Assembly (NCBI RefSeq): GCF_945957345.1
Contig: NZ_CAMFKW010000026.1
Span: 1 to 64,000 of the forward strand
Reading direction: 5' to 3'
DNA: 64,000 nucleotides
From: an uncultured Allobosea sp.
GTDB taxonomy: Bacteria; Pseudomonadota; Alphaproteobacteria; Rhizobiales; Beijerinckiaceae
The position numbers and the translations under genes were made by a program. Positions within the stretch are counted from its first letter, which is position 1. Each line of letters begins with the position of its first letter. The notes under the pieces are model-generated. The model saw only the letters and a program-made list of their open reading frames with translations. It was not told the DNA's origin and ran no database searches. Positions 42,125-51,524 of this stretch are shown here, in pieces.

Positions 42125-42721
42125 ATGCCGACCGACGACGACCAGCCCGAGATCAACCCGCCGCCCTTCACCGAGGGTCCCACCGAGGACGAGCGCGTCG
42201 AGGAGCGCCACGTTCATGCCGCCTGCGACGCGTTGAACGCGCAGGGCAAGAAGCCGACCCATGACGGCATCCGCGAGCTCTTGGGCAAGGGCTCCTACAC
42301 CACCATCACCGCGTTCCGCGCGACCTGGCGGCCGAAGTCGCTCGATCTTGCGCCACCCTTGCCGGAGAAACTGATCGAGACCGGACATTCCTTCGCGGCC
42401 GAGTTCTGGCGCGAGGCGGTGCTTTTGGCTAACGGCCAGCTGGTGCAGGAGCGCAAGGCGGCCAGGGAGATGCTTGACGAGGCGCAAGGCGCGATCCGCG
42501 CGCTCGAAGCGCAGGTCGAGGTCGGCGAGGCGAGGCTTGCCGAGGCGCGCGGCAAGCTCGAGGAGGCGGCCGGCAAGCTGCGCGCCGCCCATCACCAGCA
42601 AACCGAACTGCGCGACAAGATCGTCCGTTGCGAGGGCGAGCTCAAGGTGCTGCGCCCGCTGATGGAGCGCCTGCAGCTTTCGGCCGGCGCGGGCGATGCC
42701 GGGGCTGCCGGCAGTCCGTGA
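42125..42721 (+). CDS. KfrA-like DNA-binding coiled-coil protein
   Basis: A 198-residue protein. Residues 20-75 (ERVEERHVHAACDALNAQGK, THDGIRELLGKGSYTTITAF) match the KfrA N-terminal DNA-binding domain of plasmids and mobile elements. From about residue 95 to 190 it is a long coiled coil (LLANGQLVQERKAAREMLDE, EVGEARLAEARGKLEEAAGK). KfrA of broad-host-range plasmids binds its own promoter and supports stable inheritance. The array at 41957-42000 is the obvious candidate site. The ATG at 42125 is preferred to a GTG at 42089. Confidence 0.8.
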   Translation: MPTDDDQPEINPPPFTEGPTEDERVEERHVHAACDALNAQGKKPTHDGIRELLGKGSYTTITAFRATWRPKSLDLAPPLPEKLIETGHSFAAEFWREAVLLANGQLVQERKAAREMLDEAQGAIRALEAQVEVGEARLAEARGKLEEAAGKLRAAHHQQTELRDKIVRCEGELKVLRPLMERLQLSAGAGDAGAAGSP

Positions 42722-42724
42722 CGA

Positions 42725-43822
42725 TCAGGCCGCGAAGCGCGGCGGCGCGCGGCCGCGCTCGATCGCGCGCGTCAGCCGCATCGCCTCGAACCGAACCATG
42801 CGCTCGACCGATGCCGGCCGCGGCTGCCGCTCGCTGAAGGTTCCGACCAGCCCGCCGCCGCCGCGCCTGCCATGCTCGGCGCGGCCATAGCGCGACTGGC
42901 TGCGGATGCTGCAGTGGCCTGCGCCGGCGGCGACCATCTCAGCGTTGGGAAGCGTCACCTTCCCGTCCGCGATGCACTGCGCGCGAAACGAGTTCGGCGA
43001 GACATTGCTGAAGCCGAGCCTCGCCGCGATCCGGCCGACCGCCTTGCGCAAGCCCTCCGTGCTCTCGACCGCGATCTCGATCGCGCCGCCGGCCTCGTCG
43101 CACATCGTTGCAAGATGCGCCGCCGGCGCCCCACCCTGCGCGATGGCGACCGTCACGCCCGACATGCTCAGCCCGTATTTGCCGCCATGGCTCTTCTGCG
43201 CGATCGTGAATATCTCCAAGAGCCCGTCGCGCTTGATGACCCTGACGCCGGGCGAGTACTGCTGGTCCCGGATGGTCTCGGCATACTCGCCGACGCGGCA
43301 GGTCGACAGGCACATCGCCGCGATCGCGGCCTTGTAGGGGCTGGTTTCCGGCGTCGCGGCGAAGACCTGCTCGCGCCAGTCGGCCGGCTTGTCTTTCAGG
43401 CTGTGCTTCTTCGAGCCGGCGCCACGGCGGGGCGCGTCCGGCTTGGCGCGGAACGGCGAGGCGGCGCGGTAGTCCGGATCGGCGCAGGGCGGGTGCGCCA
43501 GGATCGCCGGTTCGACCCGATCGAGGTAGAGCGCCAGCGCCTCCGCGGTCAGGCTCGCAGCCTTACGCTCTCCGGCGCGCGACCGCGCTTCGAGGTCGGC
43601 CTTCAGCCGCAGCAGGGTCTCGCGGGCGCAGAAGTGCAGCGCAGCCCGTGCCCGGTTGTAGCTCGCCGGACAGGCGCAGGCCATCGGGTCGTAGCAGCCC
43701 GCCCGGCGCATCCGCTCATGCACGCCACGGTACTGGCGCATCGTCCCTTCGGAGGGGGTTCTCTCGGGCAGCAGCGCCAGCAGACGCTCCATCCGGGCAT
43801 GGGTTTCGACAAGGCTCGTCAT
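42725..43822 (-). CDS. divergent tyrosine-recombinase-like protein
   Basis: A 365-residue protein. The N-terminal half is helical with a Cys-containing stretch (CYDPMACACPASYNRARAAL). The C-terminal half follows the tyrosine-recombinase plan: AIAAMCLSTCRVGEYAETIR for the first Arg box, VSPNSFRAQCIADGKV where HxxR is expected (His replaced by Asn), and AGAGHCSIRSQSRYGRAEHG for the His and Tyr of the last box. It may be an active but divergent recombinase or a degenerate DNA-binding relative. It converges on the KfrA-like gene, with 3 bp between stops. Confidence 0.55.
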   Translation of the reverse strand: MTSLVETHARMERLLALLPERTPSEGTMRQYRGVHERMRRAGCYDPMACACPASYNRARAALHFCARETLLRLKADLEARSRAGERKAASLTAEALALYLDRVEPAILAHPPCADPDYRAASPFRAKPDAPRRGAGSKKHSLKDKPADWREQVFAATPETSPYKAAIAAMCLSTCRVGEYAETIRDQQYSPGVRVIKRDGLLEIFTIAQKSHGGKYGLSMSGVTVAIAQGGAPAAHLATMCDEAGGAIEIAVESTEGLRKAVGRIAARLGFSNVSPNSFRAQCIADGKVTLPNAEMVAAGAGHCSIRSQSRYGRAEHGRRGGGGLVGTFSERQPRPASVERMVRFEAMRLTRAIERGRAPPRFAA

Positions 43823-43882
43823 GGCTGACCTCGACCGACGCCGCTGGGCGCCCCTTATTATCGGACGGTCGTTATCATCGAA

Positions 43883-44674
43883 TCAGACGGCGCAAGGGAC
43901 AATGGCCTGGCTCCACCGTCCGCGCGAGACCGACCTGACATCCTGGCCGGCGCCGATCCCGAAACGTCCCGTGGTCGATGCGATGACATCGAAGCTCAGC
44001 CCGTTGCGATCCCTGAACGCCTCGTAGGACGCCAGCGCGCCGGGCTCCGCCAGGACCATCAGCGCCTCGCTCTGCCGGCTGTGAAAATGGGCCCGCAGGC
44101 ACCAGTCGACCCGCCGCCCATCGTAGCGCTCGCGGTCGCCGTAGGGGCCGACGATGATGACGAAGACCGGCCATCGTGGATGAACCCACCAGCAAAGATC
44201 GAACGGGACCGCGAACCCGCCGACGACATAGCGTTCGACCTTGCCGCCGATCGCCGCAAAGCTCGCAGCGACCGCCTCCCGAAAAACCTGGTCAGCTCGC
44301 CTGTCCGGGCTCGGCTGATCGGCGCCGCTCGAACGCGCCGCCCGCTCCGCCTGCGCGATCGCGCGCACGCTGAGCTCGCCATCCGCCACACGCCGCGCCG
44401 CCACCAGCGCGCCCTGCCGATCGTGCCGTTGCCAGCGCGCGATGAACTCGACCGACGCCATCGGCGCGAGCCTAAGCCGCGAGCCCAGTTCGCCGGGGCC
44501 GTCGAAGTCGTCGCGCAGAAAACGCACCGCAGCCGCTTCGCGCCGCAATGTCTGCGCCGCAACGCCAAGCGTCGCGGAAAGCCCCGCAATCACCCCGTCA
44601 CGCTCGCCATAACGCGCAACAGAAACCGCAGCCAATGTCGCCTCGCCACGTTCATGCCAACCCGTCGTCATCAT
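43883..44674 (-). CDS. hypothetical DNA-binding-like protein of the element
   Basis: A 263-residue protein. The N-terminal 120 residues (MMTTGWHERGEATLAAVSVA, LSATLGVAAQTLRREAAAVR) are helical with a possible helix-turn-helix. The C-terminal half has a beta-rich globular part (VERYVVGGFAVPFDLCWWVH, FVIIVGPYGDRERYDGRRVD, CLRAHFHSRQSEALMVLAEP). No family is recognised. It lies 60 bp upstream of the recombinase-like gene on the same strand, so the two may be cotranscribed. Confidence 0.5.
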   Translation of the reverse strand: MMTTGWHERGEATLAAVSVARYGERDGVIAGLSATLGVAAQTLRREAAAVRFLRDDFDGPGELGSRLRLAPMASVEFIARWQRHDRQGALVAARRVADGELSVRAIAQAERAARSSGADQPSPDRRADQVFREAVAASFAAIGGKVERYVVGGFAVPFDLCWWVHPRWPVFVIIVGPYGDRERYDGRRVDWCLRAHFHSRQSEALMVLAEPGALASYEAFRDRNGLSFDVIASTTGRFGIGAGQDVRSVSRGRWSQAIVPCAV

Positions 44675-44883
44675 ACCTGGATATATGAGATCGGTACGAA
44701 GTTCATCTAAGGCCTATGGCTGCCGAAGTTCGCGTCCGCGCAGGTTGTGTAATTTCGGGGAGCGCTTCCCGTGGAAACGGCAGTGGAGAATCCGCTGCGT
44801 TTTTGGCCTGAGCCGGTGTGGGCACCGGGCCCGTTTGAGAAGGTGGAGTTGCGAGACTTCGACCTGACCGAAACGGAGAACCG

Positions 44884-45651
44884 ATGACCGAGGACAGATT
44901 AGCGCTTGCCGAGCTTTCCGCGAAGAGCGGCGACCCTGATTTTCTGCGGACGATTGCCGAGAGCGTGCTGCAACTGATCATGGAGGCCGATGTCGATGGC
45001 CTGATCGGGGCCGGGCGCTACGAGCGCGGCGAGGCCCGGCAGGCCTGGCGCAATGGCTACCGAGACCGGACGCTCGACACCAGGCTGGGCAAGCTGAACC
45101 TGAAAATCCCGAAGATGCGCAGCGGAGCCTACTTCCCCGGCTTCCTGGAGCCGAGAAAGAAGGTGGAGAAGGCGCTGGTCGCCGTCATCCAGGAAGCCTG
45201 GATCAACGGCGTCTCGACCCGCAAGGTCGATGAACTGGTGCAGGCCATGGGGATGACGCGCATCTCGAAATCGTCGGTGTCGAAGCTGTGCCGCTGGAGT
45301 GTGGAGGAGAAGCGCGTGGTCGTGGCCGAGGCGCTGTCGAGCGGGAACGTGATCGCGACGGCGAAGCGCCATGGGATCCAGGCTCAGCAGATCTACCGGG
45401 GGCGCAAGCGGATTGGTGAGCCGCAAAGTGCGACCGCGTTTCTGCCGGTGTCGATCGCGTCAGATTCCGTGTCGCTCAGTCCGGCACCGGTGCTGGATCA
45501 GAGCAGTCAGGATCACAGTCCAGCAGCAATGCTGGATCGCCCGCAGCGGGTCGAGATCGTGTTGTCCGCTGGTCGGCGCGTCATCGCCGAGGGCGGCGTC
45601 GATGTCGATGTGATGCTCAGGTTGGCGCGAGGCCTCGAGGCGCTCAGGTGA
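44884..45651 (+). pseudogene. chimeric frame: IS256 transposase N-terminus joined to IS66 TnpA
   Basis: Residues 1-137 are the start of an IS256-family transposase (LQLIMEADVDGLIGAGRYER, PKMRSGAYFPGFLEPRKKVE, MGMTRISKSSVSKLC). From there the frame continues without a break as IS66 TnpA ([60 protein letters not shown]). The junction is near 45294. Neither transposase is complete. It records insertion of one element into another followed by deletion. Confidence 0.8.
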
Positions 45652-46139
45652 TCCCGGTCCCTGTCGGCGTGAAGGTTTGGCTGGCGACGGGCCACACCGA
45701 TATGCGCAAGGGGTTCGCCTCGTTGGCGCTGGTGGCGCAGGAGGTTCTGAAGTGTCCGCCGTCAGCGCCCTTGAGACAGTTTAGGGGTTTTCGGGAAGGG
45801 GGATTTCTAGATCATCGCAGCCATTCAGGAGCGCAGATGAGACAGAAATCCGGGCCGGAGAAAGCACCGGCTGAGCAGGGAGCGACGCGGCGGCAGTTTT
45901 CGGCGGAAGAGAAGATCCGCATCGTGCTGGAAGGGGTGCGCGGCGAAGAGAGTATCGCCGAACTGTGCCGACGCGAGGGCATCGCCGCGTCGATGTATTA
46001 CGGCTGGTCGAAGGGGTTTCTCGACGCCGGCAAGCGCCGGCTGGCCGGCGACACGGCACGGGCGGCGACATCTGACGAGGTCAAGGAACTGCGCCGCGAG
46101 GGTAAGCGCCACGCCAGCACCCTATGGATTAGGGGTTGA
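45648..46139 (+). pseudogene. chimeric frame: IS66 TnpB N-terminus joined to IS3-family OrfA
   Basis: The first 36 codons are the typical IS66 TnpB opening ([23 protein letters not shown]...). The frame then runs through an IS3 end into OrfA, which starts at 45837 ([60 protein letters not shown]) and breaks off after VKELRREG near 46100, where IS66 sequence resumes on the other strand. The start overlaps the TnpA stop as in intact IS66. Confidence 0.75.
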
Positions 46140-46686
46140 GGATTTCCGGAAGCGCCACGGCATGAGATCTTCGACGCCGCTTTGCGGGTGGCCGTTGATG
46201 ATGGCGTCGAGGGTTTCAGCGATATAGGCGACGGGATTGACGTCGTTGAGTCTGCATGTGGCGACGAGGGATGAGAGCAGCGCCCAGTTTTCCGCCCCGA
46301 CCTCGTGGTCCGCGAACAGGGCGATTTTCCGGGTCAGGCAGATTGGCCTGATCGCGTTTTCGACCGGGTTGGTGTCGAGCTCGAGGCGGCCATCGTCGAG
46401 GAAGCGGGTGAGCTCTTCCCAGTGGGCGAGCCCATAGCGGATGTCTTCGGCCAGCCTGGAGCCGGAAGAGATCATCGAGAGTTGCTTCTCGAACCACGGC
46501 TTGAGGGCGGCGATGATCGGCGCGGAATGCTCCCACCGGGCGGCGAGCCGCAGTTGCGGCGCTGTCCCGCGAACCGTTGCCTCGATGGCATAGAGCGCCG
46601 CGATCTGGCGGATCGCCGCTTCGGCGATCGGCGATTTGGTGTTGCGCGCGAGCTTGGCGAAGCGCCGGCGCAGGTGGCTCCAGCAA
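46122..46686 (-). pseudogene. IS66 TnpC transposase, C-terminal part
   Basis: An open minus-strand frame without its own start. It reads PIIAALKPWFEKQLS, then SGSRLAEDIRYGLAHWEELT, RFLDDGRLELDTNPVENAIR, PICLTRKIALFADHEVGAEN, the conserved end of IS66 TnpC. The N-terminal two thirds are missing because the IS256 element begins at 46687. Confidence 0.8.
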
Positions 46687-48005
46687 GGGACTGTTAGGAT
46701 TTCCGTGTGCGGGCGGCGGGTTGAACATCAGGCCGCCATGGCCCTTGTGAAGCGCTCGCCGAAGATGACGGCGAACTGGGCCTTGGCCATGACCCACTCA
46801 CGGGGCGCCATCTTCCACTCCTTTTCCGAGCGGTTCAAGACAAGGAAGAGGAGCTTCATCGCGGCCTCGTCGGTCGGAAAGTGACCTCTGGCCCGGACCG
46901 CGCGGCGCAGCTTGGCGTTCAGGGCTTCTATGGCGTTCGTAGTGTATAAGATGCGCCGGACGTCGAAATGAAATGCGTAGAACGGCACGACCTCGGTCCA
47001 GGCGCGCCGCCAGCTCTGGGCGATGGCCGGATAGCGGCGGCCCCAGAGGCCGTCCTCGAAGGCGCCTAGCTCAGCTTCGCCAGCTTGGGCGTCGACGGCG
47101 CGATAAATCATCTTCAGCGCGGCGGCGACGGGCTTGCGATCCTTGTAGGATACGAAGTCGAGGCTGTGGCGCAGCAGGTGAACCACGCAAGTCTGGACCA
47201 TGGCCTCCGGGAACACGGCCCGGATCGCGTCGGGAAAGCCCTTCAGCCCGTCGACGACGGCGAGCAGGATATCCTCGACGCCGCGGTTGCGCAGCTCGTT
47301 CATGACGCGCAGCCAGAACTTCGCGCCTTCGTTTTGCTCCAGCCAGAGGCCGAGAATCTCCTTGGCGCCGTCGGCGCGCACGCCGAGCGCGATGTGGACG
47401 GCCTTGTTGCGGACGATGCCCTCGTCGCGGACCTTGACGCGCAGGGCGTCGAAGAAGACCAGCGGATAGACCGGTTCCAGCGGCCGCGCCTGCCAGGCGG
47501 CGATTTCCTCCAGCACCGCGTCGGTCACGGCGCTGATGAGATCGGGCGAGACTTCGATGCCGTAGAGCTCGCGCAGATGCCCGACGATCTCCCGGGCGCT
47601 CATGCCGCGGGCGTACATCGACACGATCTTGTCGTCGAAGCCTGGGAACCGGCGCTGGTATTTTGCGATCAGTTGTGGATCGAAGCTCGCCTGTCGATCG
47701 CGCGGGATCTCCAGCTCGATCCGGCCGGTCTCGGTCGTCACCGTCTTGCGGCCGTAGCCGTTGCGGCTGTTGCCGGCCTCATCGCCCGCCAGGTGATGAT
47801 CCATCTCGGCGTTCAGGGCCCGCTCGGCCAGGGCCTTCTTCAGATCGTCGAGCAGGCCATTGGCATCGAATGCCGTCTTGGGATCGGCGCCGGCCAGCAA
47901 CTGGTCCAGGAGCGCGTCAGGAATGCGGGGAGCTTTGCGTCGTGCCATCGGGAACCTCCTTCGGGTCCATTATGGCCGCCCGCACACGGAAATCCTGACA
48001 GTCCC
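46687..48005. mobile_element. complete IS256-family insertion sequence
   Basis: A 1319-bp element. Terminal inverted repeats of 30 bp, starting GGGACTGT, lie at 46687-46716 and 47976-48005 and differ at one position. One intact transposase gene lies between them on the minus strand. The flanks (AGCAA on the left, GATCA on the right) show no 8-9 bp target duplication; the left flank is IS66 and the right flank IS21. Confidence 0.9.
46728..47948 (-). CDS. IS256-family transposase
   Basis: A 406-residue DDE transposase, full length. The N-terminus is MARRKAPRIPDALLDQLLAG. The middle has GNSRNGYGRKTVTTETGRIE, VYPLVFFDALRVKVRDEGIV (first Asp) and DILLAVVDGLKGFPDAIRAV (second Asp). The Glu region is RILYTTNAIEALNAKLRRAV near the C-terminus. 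All motifs are present, so it may be active. It is unlike the IS256 fragment at 44884. Confidence 0.93.
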   Translation of the reverse strand: MARRKAPRIPDALLDQLLAGADPKTAFDANGLLDDLKKALAERALNAEMDHHLAGDEAGNSRNGYGRKTVTTETGRIELEIPRDRQASFDPQLIAKYQRRFPGFDDKIVSMYARGMSAREIVGHLRELYGIEVSPDLISAVTDAVLEEIAAWQARPLEPVYPLVFFDALRVKVRDEGIVRNKAVHIALGVRADGAKEILGLWLEQNEGAKFWLRVMNELRNRGVEDILLAVVDGLKGFPDAIRAVFPEAMVQTCVVHLLRHSLDFVSYKDRKPVAAALKMIYRAVDAQAGEAELGAFEDGLWGRRYPAIAQSWRRAWTEVVPFYAFHFDVRRILYTTNAIEALNAKLRRAVRARGHFPTDEAAMKLLFLVLNRSEKEWKMAPREWVMAKAQFAVIFGERFTRAMAA

Positions 48006-48498
48006 GATCAGGCTTGAGGTCAGCGACAGGTCGCGCAGAAGGTCCATTCGGATCAGTCTCGCAACCACGCGCCCGGCCGATCCTTCGCAGCCGTGTAGCC
48101 GCCGGCAAAGCGAGCTAGCCCCCGAAGACTCTCGTAAATCCGCTTTGCCGTATGGCGCTGCTTCACAGGTGCCGTCCGGTCCTGCTCCAGGATCGCGTTG
48201 ATCAACTTCAGCAACGGGCCCAGCTTCGGCTTCTCGACCGGCTTCGGCCGCACATATCCCGGCGGCCTCGAGAACCGGCACATCTTCACGATCGTCTCGC
48301 TGCTCTGCTCGAACACCCGCGCCGCCTCCCGGCGGCTTATCCCCTGAGTGAAAACGAAATCCGGAACCGCCGCGTAGACCTCAAACATCCCCGCCGACCC
48401 CGAAAAGGGATCAGCCTATCCAGTGGGCGGGTTTTATGCCGCCCGCGCCAGCACAAACGCCGGCGCTTCCCTGGATGGTTTTCTCTCCGCCGTGCACA
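48006..48498 (-). mobile_element. IS21-family left end with truncated istA
   Basis: The frame 48388-48053 encodes the N-terminal HTH of IstA ([60 protein letters not shown]). It then goes out of frame near the IS256 boundary. The IS21 terminus, matching 1-53, ends at 48498. istB and the other end are absent. Confidence 0.75.
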
Positions 48499-48666
48499 AC
48501 AGGCAGAAAGCCCGCAAAATCCAAAACCGGCGCAGTCGCTTGCTCTGCAATGCTCCTCCTTCCTTTCGGAAGAAATCTTTGGTCGTGCGAGACAAGTCCA
48601 AGGATCAGAGTGAACGTAGAGTTGGCGGCCAGATCGCCCGAACCGGCTCTCTTGGAGGCCCAACGG

Positions 48667-49725
48667 TTAGTGCATTTTGGAGAACCGGAGGGAGAGCTTC
48701 TTGACCAAGGCCGGGGCGGCGTCCAGCCGCCCCACCGCAATGCCGTTCCAATTTTTCAGCAAGGGAGCACGCAGGTTTCCAATGAAGCTGCGTTCAGCAT
48801 CGTCCATCGGAACCAACGTTTCGATGACCGCCGCCGTCACGACTTGCGCGCCACGCGAATTGCCATCGTCGATCTTCAGGGCAACACCCAGTCCAAGCTC
48901 CGGCAGGGCAGCGCAAAACACCCCTTCCGCCCCGGATTTGCAAAACACGCGGAGGCCGAACTGCTCCATGACCTGCGTGCCGAAACGGCCAGTGCCGGCC
49001 GTCATAAACGGCGCGCGCGCGACCGCTTCGCGCAGTCGGGTGGCTGCCTGCGCCTGGTCGGGACCGAGCCCCTGCCCCGTCGCGATACGGGCAAAGCCCA
49101 GCGCAATGGACGATAGCGGCATCGCATAGGTCGGGATCGAGCATCCATCGGTGCCGACCGGCGCCTTCGCCAGATCGACGCCCGTCGCGGTTTGCAGGGC
49201 ATGGCCAACCTCGCGCATTACGGGATGATCGGCGCCGACATAGCCGCGCAGGTACTCGCGCGTATCATGCCCCAACGAACGCGCCATGATGCAGCCCAGG
49301 CAGACGAAGCCGGCATGTTTCCCCGAGCAGTTGTTGTGCAAGGCGCTCGGTTCGCCCCCATCGCATGACAAGGCACGGGCCGCAGGCTCATTGCTCGGCC
49401 AATGCGCGCCGCATTCGAGGGAGCCGACATCCACCCCGGCTTTGGCCAGCATGGCGGAAGCGGTCGCGACATGGCGAGGCTCGCCGGTATGGGAGGCACA
49501 AGCGATTGCCAGTTCCTCGTCGCTCAGCGCCAACGCATCGGCCGCGCCGCTGGTCACCAGGGGCAGCGCCTGCATCACCTTGACAGCCGAGCGCGGAAAG
49601 ATCGGCCGCTGGATTTCTCCCAGGGAAAACACGACCTTGCCGCCGGCATCGACGATCGCCACCGCGCCCGTATGAGCCGACTCGACATGCTGACCACGCC
49701 AGGCTTCGACCAGAACCGGATTCAT
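48667..49725 (-). CDS. L-asparaginase of the ReAV (class 3, Rhizobium) type
   Basis: A 352-residue enzyme hydrolysing L-asparagine to aspartate and ammonia. The family residues known from Rhizobium etli ReAV are all visible: the SxxK pair in FPRSAVKVMQ, the CxxK pair in NNCSGKHAGF, Asp and Cys in GTDGCSIPTY, a Cys in LRVFCKSGAEG and Lys in VALKIDDGNSR. There is no signal peptide. It is last in the peptide-uptake operon, 36 bp behind the aminopeptidase gene. The final residues lie close to IS21 debris, but the normal end (NWNGIAVGRL) is present. Confidence 0.9.
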   Translation of the reverse strand: MNPVLVEAWRGQHVESAHTGAVAIVDAGGKVVFSLGEIQRPIFPRSAVKVMQALPLVTSGAADALALSDEELAIACASHTGEPRHVATASAMLAKAGVDVGSLECGAHWPSNEPAARALSCDGGEPSALHNNCSGKHAGFVCLGCIMARSLGHDTREYLRGYVGADHPVMREVGHALQTATGVDLAKAPVGTDGCSIPTYAMPLSSIALGFARIATGQGLGPDQAQAATRLREAVARAPFMTAGTGRFGTQVMEQFGLRVFCKSGAEGVFCAALPELGLGVALKIDDGNSRGAQVVTAAVIETLVPMDDAERSFIGNLRAPLLKNWNGIAVGRLDAAPALVKKLSLRFSKMH

Positions 49726-49761
49726 TTTTGTCGTCTTTCCCTGCTACCGCGCCCAAATCCC

Positions 49762-50580
49762 TCAGCGCAGCATGTATGACATGGCCGAGAGGCTGTTCAG
49801 GACGCGGATCGCCGATGCCATGCTCTCGACCGTGAAGCGCAGGGTCACGCCGTCGATCCGTTCGAGCGTCGGCCACAGGCAAAACAGATCGGCGAGGGCC
49901 GTCGTCTGGACCTGCAGCCGGCACTCGATCGGCGCGGCTATGCGCATGGGCCGCAGGGCGGCTCGCTCACCGAGCGCCAAGCGCGCGGCCGTCGCAATCG
50001 CCTCGCAGGATTGCTGCTGAGACAGGGAGACGCCGCTGCCCTGACCGTGCGCCGACTTGGTCTGCACCCAGCGGGTGCCGGGCAAAAGCCCCTGGTTTTC
50101 TGCGATAAAGACGTCGTCGCCAGCCGCCATAAGCACCGGCACGTCCATCTCGCCGGCCAGCGCGCCGTAGAGACCAGCCTCGCCGAGCTCCTGTCCGTTG
50201 ATGAACACGCGGGAGAATGCGAATCCGTTGATCGTATGCGCCAGGATACCGCGCCCCTGCGCCCGCGAGTGATAGCCGACGAGCATGACACCGTCGCAGC
50301 CCTCCTCAAGGCCGCCCATCATGCCGAGCCGGCGCGGCTTGCCCTGCACGACGCGCACCCGCGGGTCGAGCTGATGGGACAGGATATTGCGGAAGCCGCC
50401 ATGGGAATCATTGACGATGACCTCGGTCGCGCCACCATCGAGCGCGCCGATAGCGGCGGCGTTCGCCTCCGCCGTCATCCAGACGCGGGCCCGTTCGTAT
50501 TCCGGGTTGCCGGGCCGCGCCTGCTCGGCGTGAAAGACGCCGGCAACACCTTCGATATCGGTCGAAATCAGAATCCGCAT
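49762..50580 (-). CDS. M55 family D-aminopeptidase (DppA-like)
   Basis: A 272-residue zinc enzyme of peptidase family M55. MRILISTDIEGVAGVFHAEQ carries the Asp and Glu metal ligands, IVNDSHGGFRNIL a His, MLVGYHSRAQG a further His, and INGQELGEAGL the Glu. Bacillus DppA removes N-terminal D-amino acids from D-peptides. The gene sits between the peptide permease and asparaginase genes, so it probably trims imported peptides, for example from cell walls. The ATG at 50580 is preferred over the one three codons earlier. Confidence 0.9.
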   Translation of the reverse strand: MRILISTDIEGVAGVFHAEQARPGNPEYERARVWMTAEANAAAIGALDGGATEVIVNDSHGGFRNILSHQLDPRVRVVQGKPRRLGMMGGLEEGCDGVMLVGYHSRAQGRGILAHTINGFAFSRVFINGQELGEAGLYGALAGEMDVPVLMAAGDDVFIAENQGLLPGTRWVQTKSAHGQGSGVSLSQQQSCEAIATAARLALGERAALRPMRIAAPIECRLQVQTTALADLFCLWPTLERIDGVTLRFTVESMASAIRVLNSLSAMSYMLR

Positions 50581-50620
50581 GAACTTCAAACCTCCGGGGC
50601 AGTGGTCGCCGACGCCGTTT

Positions 50621-51517
50621 TCACCGCAACTGGTCGACCTTTGGATCGAGCGCGTCGCGCAAGCCGTCGCCGAGCAGGTTGAATGCGAGCACGGTCAGGA
50701 ATATCGCCAATGCCGGGAATAGCGCGATATGCGGCGCGGTCACCATGTCGGCGCGCGCCTCATTGAGCATGGCGCCCCATTCCGGCATCGGCGGCTGTGC
50801 GCCCATGCCGAGGAAGGACAGGCTCGCGGCGGTCAGGATCGAGGTGCCTATCCGCATCGTCGCGTAGACGACGATGGGCGAGATTGTGCCCGGCAGGATA
50901 TGGCGCCAGATGATGGTGAAATCCGACGCACCGATGCTGCTCACAGCCTCGACATAGGTCCTGTGCTTCAGCCCCAGCGTCGTGGCGCGGACCAGGCGGG
51001 CAAAGGTCGGGATGCTGAATATGGCGACCGCGACGACGACATTGACGATGCTGGAGCCCATGATGGCGACGATGCCGATCGCAAGCAGCATGCCGGGAAA
51101 GGCGAACAGCACGTCCGACAGGCGCATCGTGATGCGGTCCCACCAGCCTTCATAGTAGCCGGCGAGCAAGCCGAAGACGGTGCCGACCACGGCCCCCAAC
51201 AGGACCGAAAGCAGCCCCGCCGTCAGCGAGATCCGCGCGCCCATCAGGATCCTGCTGTAGATGTCACGCCCCAGAGCGTCGACGCCGAACCAATGCGCTG
51301 CAGAGGGCGGCGTGTTCAGCGCATCGTAATCAAAGGAATACTCGGCATCGTAAGGAACGATCCAAGGAGCCAGGACAGCGGCCAGTATCAGCAGCACGAT
51401 AAAGACCGAAGCCGCCATCGCCATGCGCTGCTTGCGGAATTTACGCCAGAATTCGTTCAGCGGCGTACGAACGCGCTTGGGGGAGGAGGTGGAGACAGGA
51501 GTGTCCATCGCGGTCAT
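50621..51517 (-). CDS. peptide ABC transporter permease (DppC/GsiD type)
   Basis: A 298-residue inner-membrane protein. A soluble N-terminus precedes the first helix ([20 protein letters not shown]), then [20 protein letters not shown] and the EAA loop [20 protein letters not shown] near residue 193. [20 protein letters not shown] and the [15 protein letters not shown] end are typical of OppC/DppC. It is seven bases from the DppB-type gene. Confidence 0.92.
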   Translation of the reverse strand: MTAMDTPVSTSSPKRVRTPLNEFWRKFRKQRMAMAASVFIVLLILAAVLAPWIVPYDAEYSFDYDALNTPPSAAHWFGVDALGRDIYSRILMGARISLTAGLLSVLLGAVVGTVFGLLAGYYEGWWDRITMRLSDVLFAFPGMLLAIGIVAIMGSSIVNVVVAVAIFSIPTFARLVRATTLGLKHRTYVEAVSSIGASDFTIIWRHILPGTISPIVVYATMRIGTSILTAASLSFLGMGAQPPMPEWGAMLNEARADMVTAPHIALFPALAIFLTVLAFNLLGDGLRDALDPKVDQLR

Positions 51518-51524
51518 CGGACCC

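Noticed and set aside
42872-43828. 318-codon plus-strand frame
   Set aside because: Antisense of the recombinase-like gene; Arg/Ala/Gly-rich without pattern.
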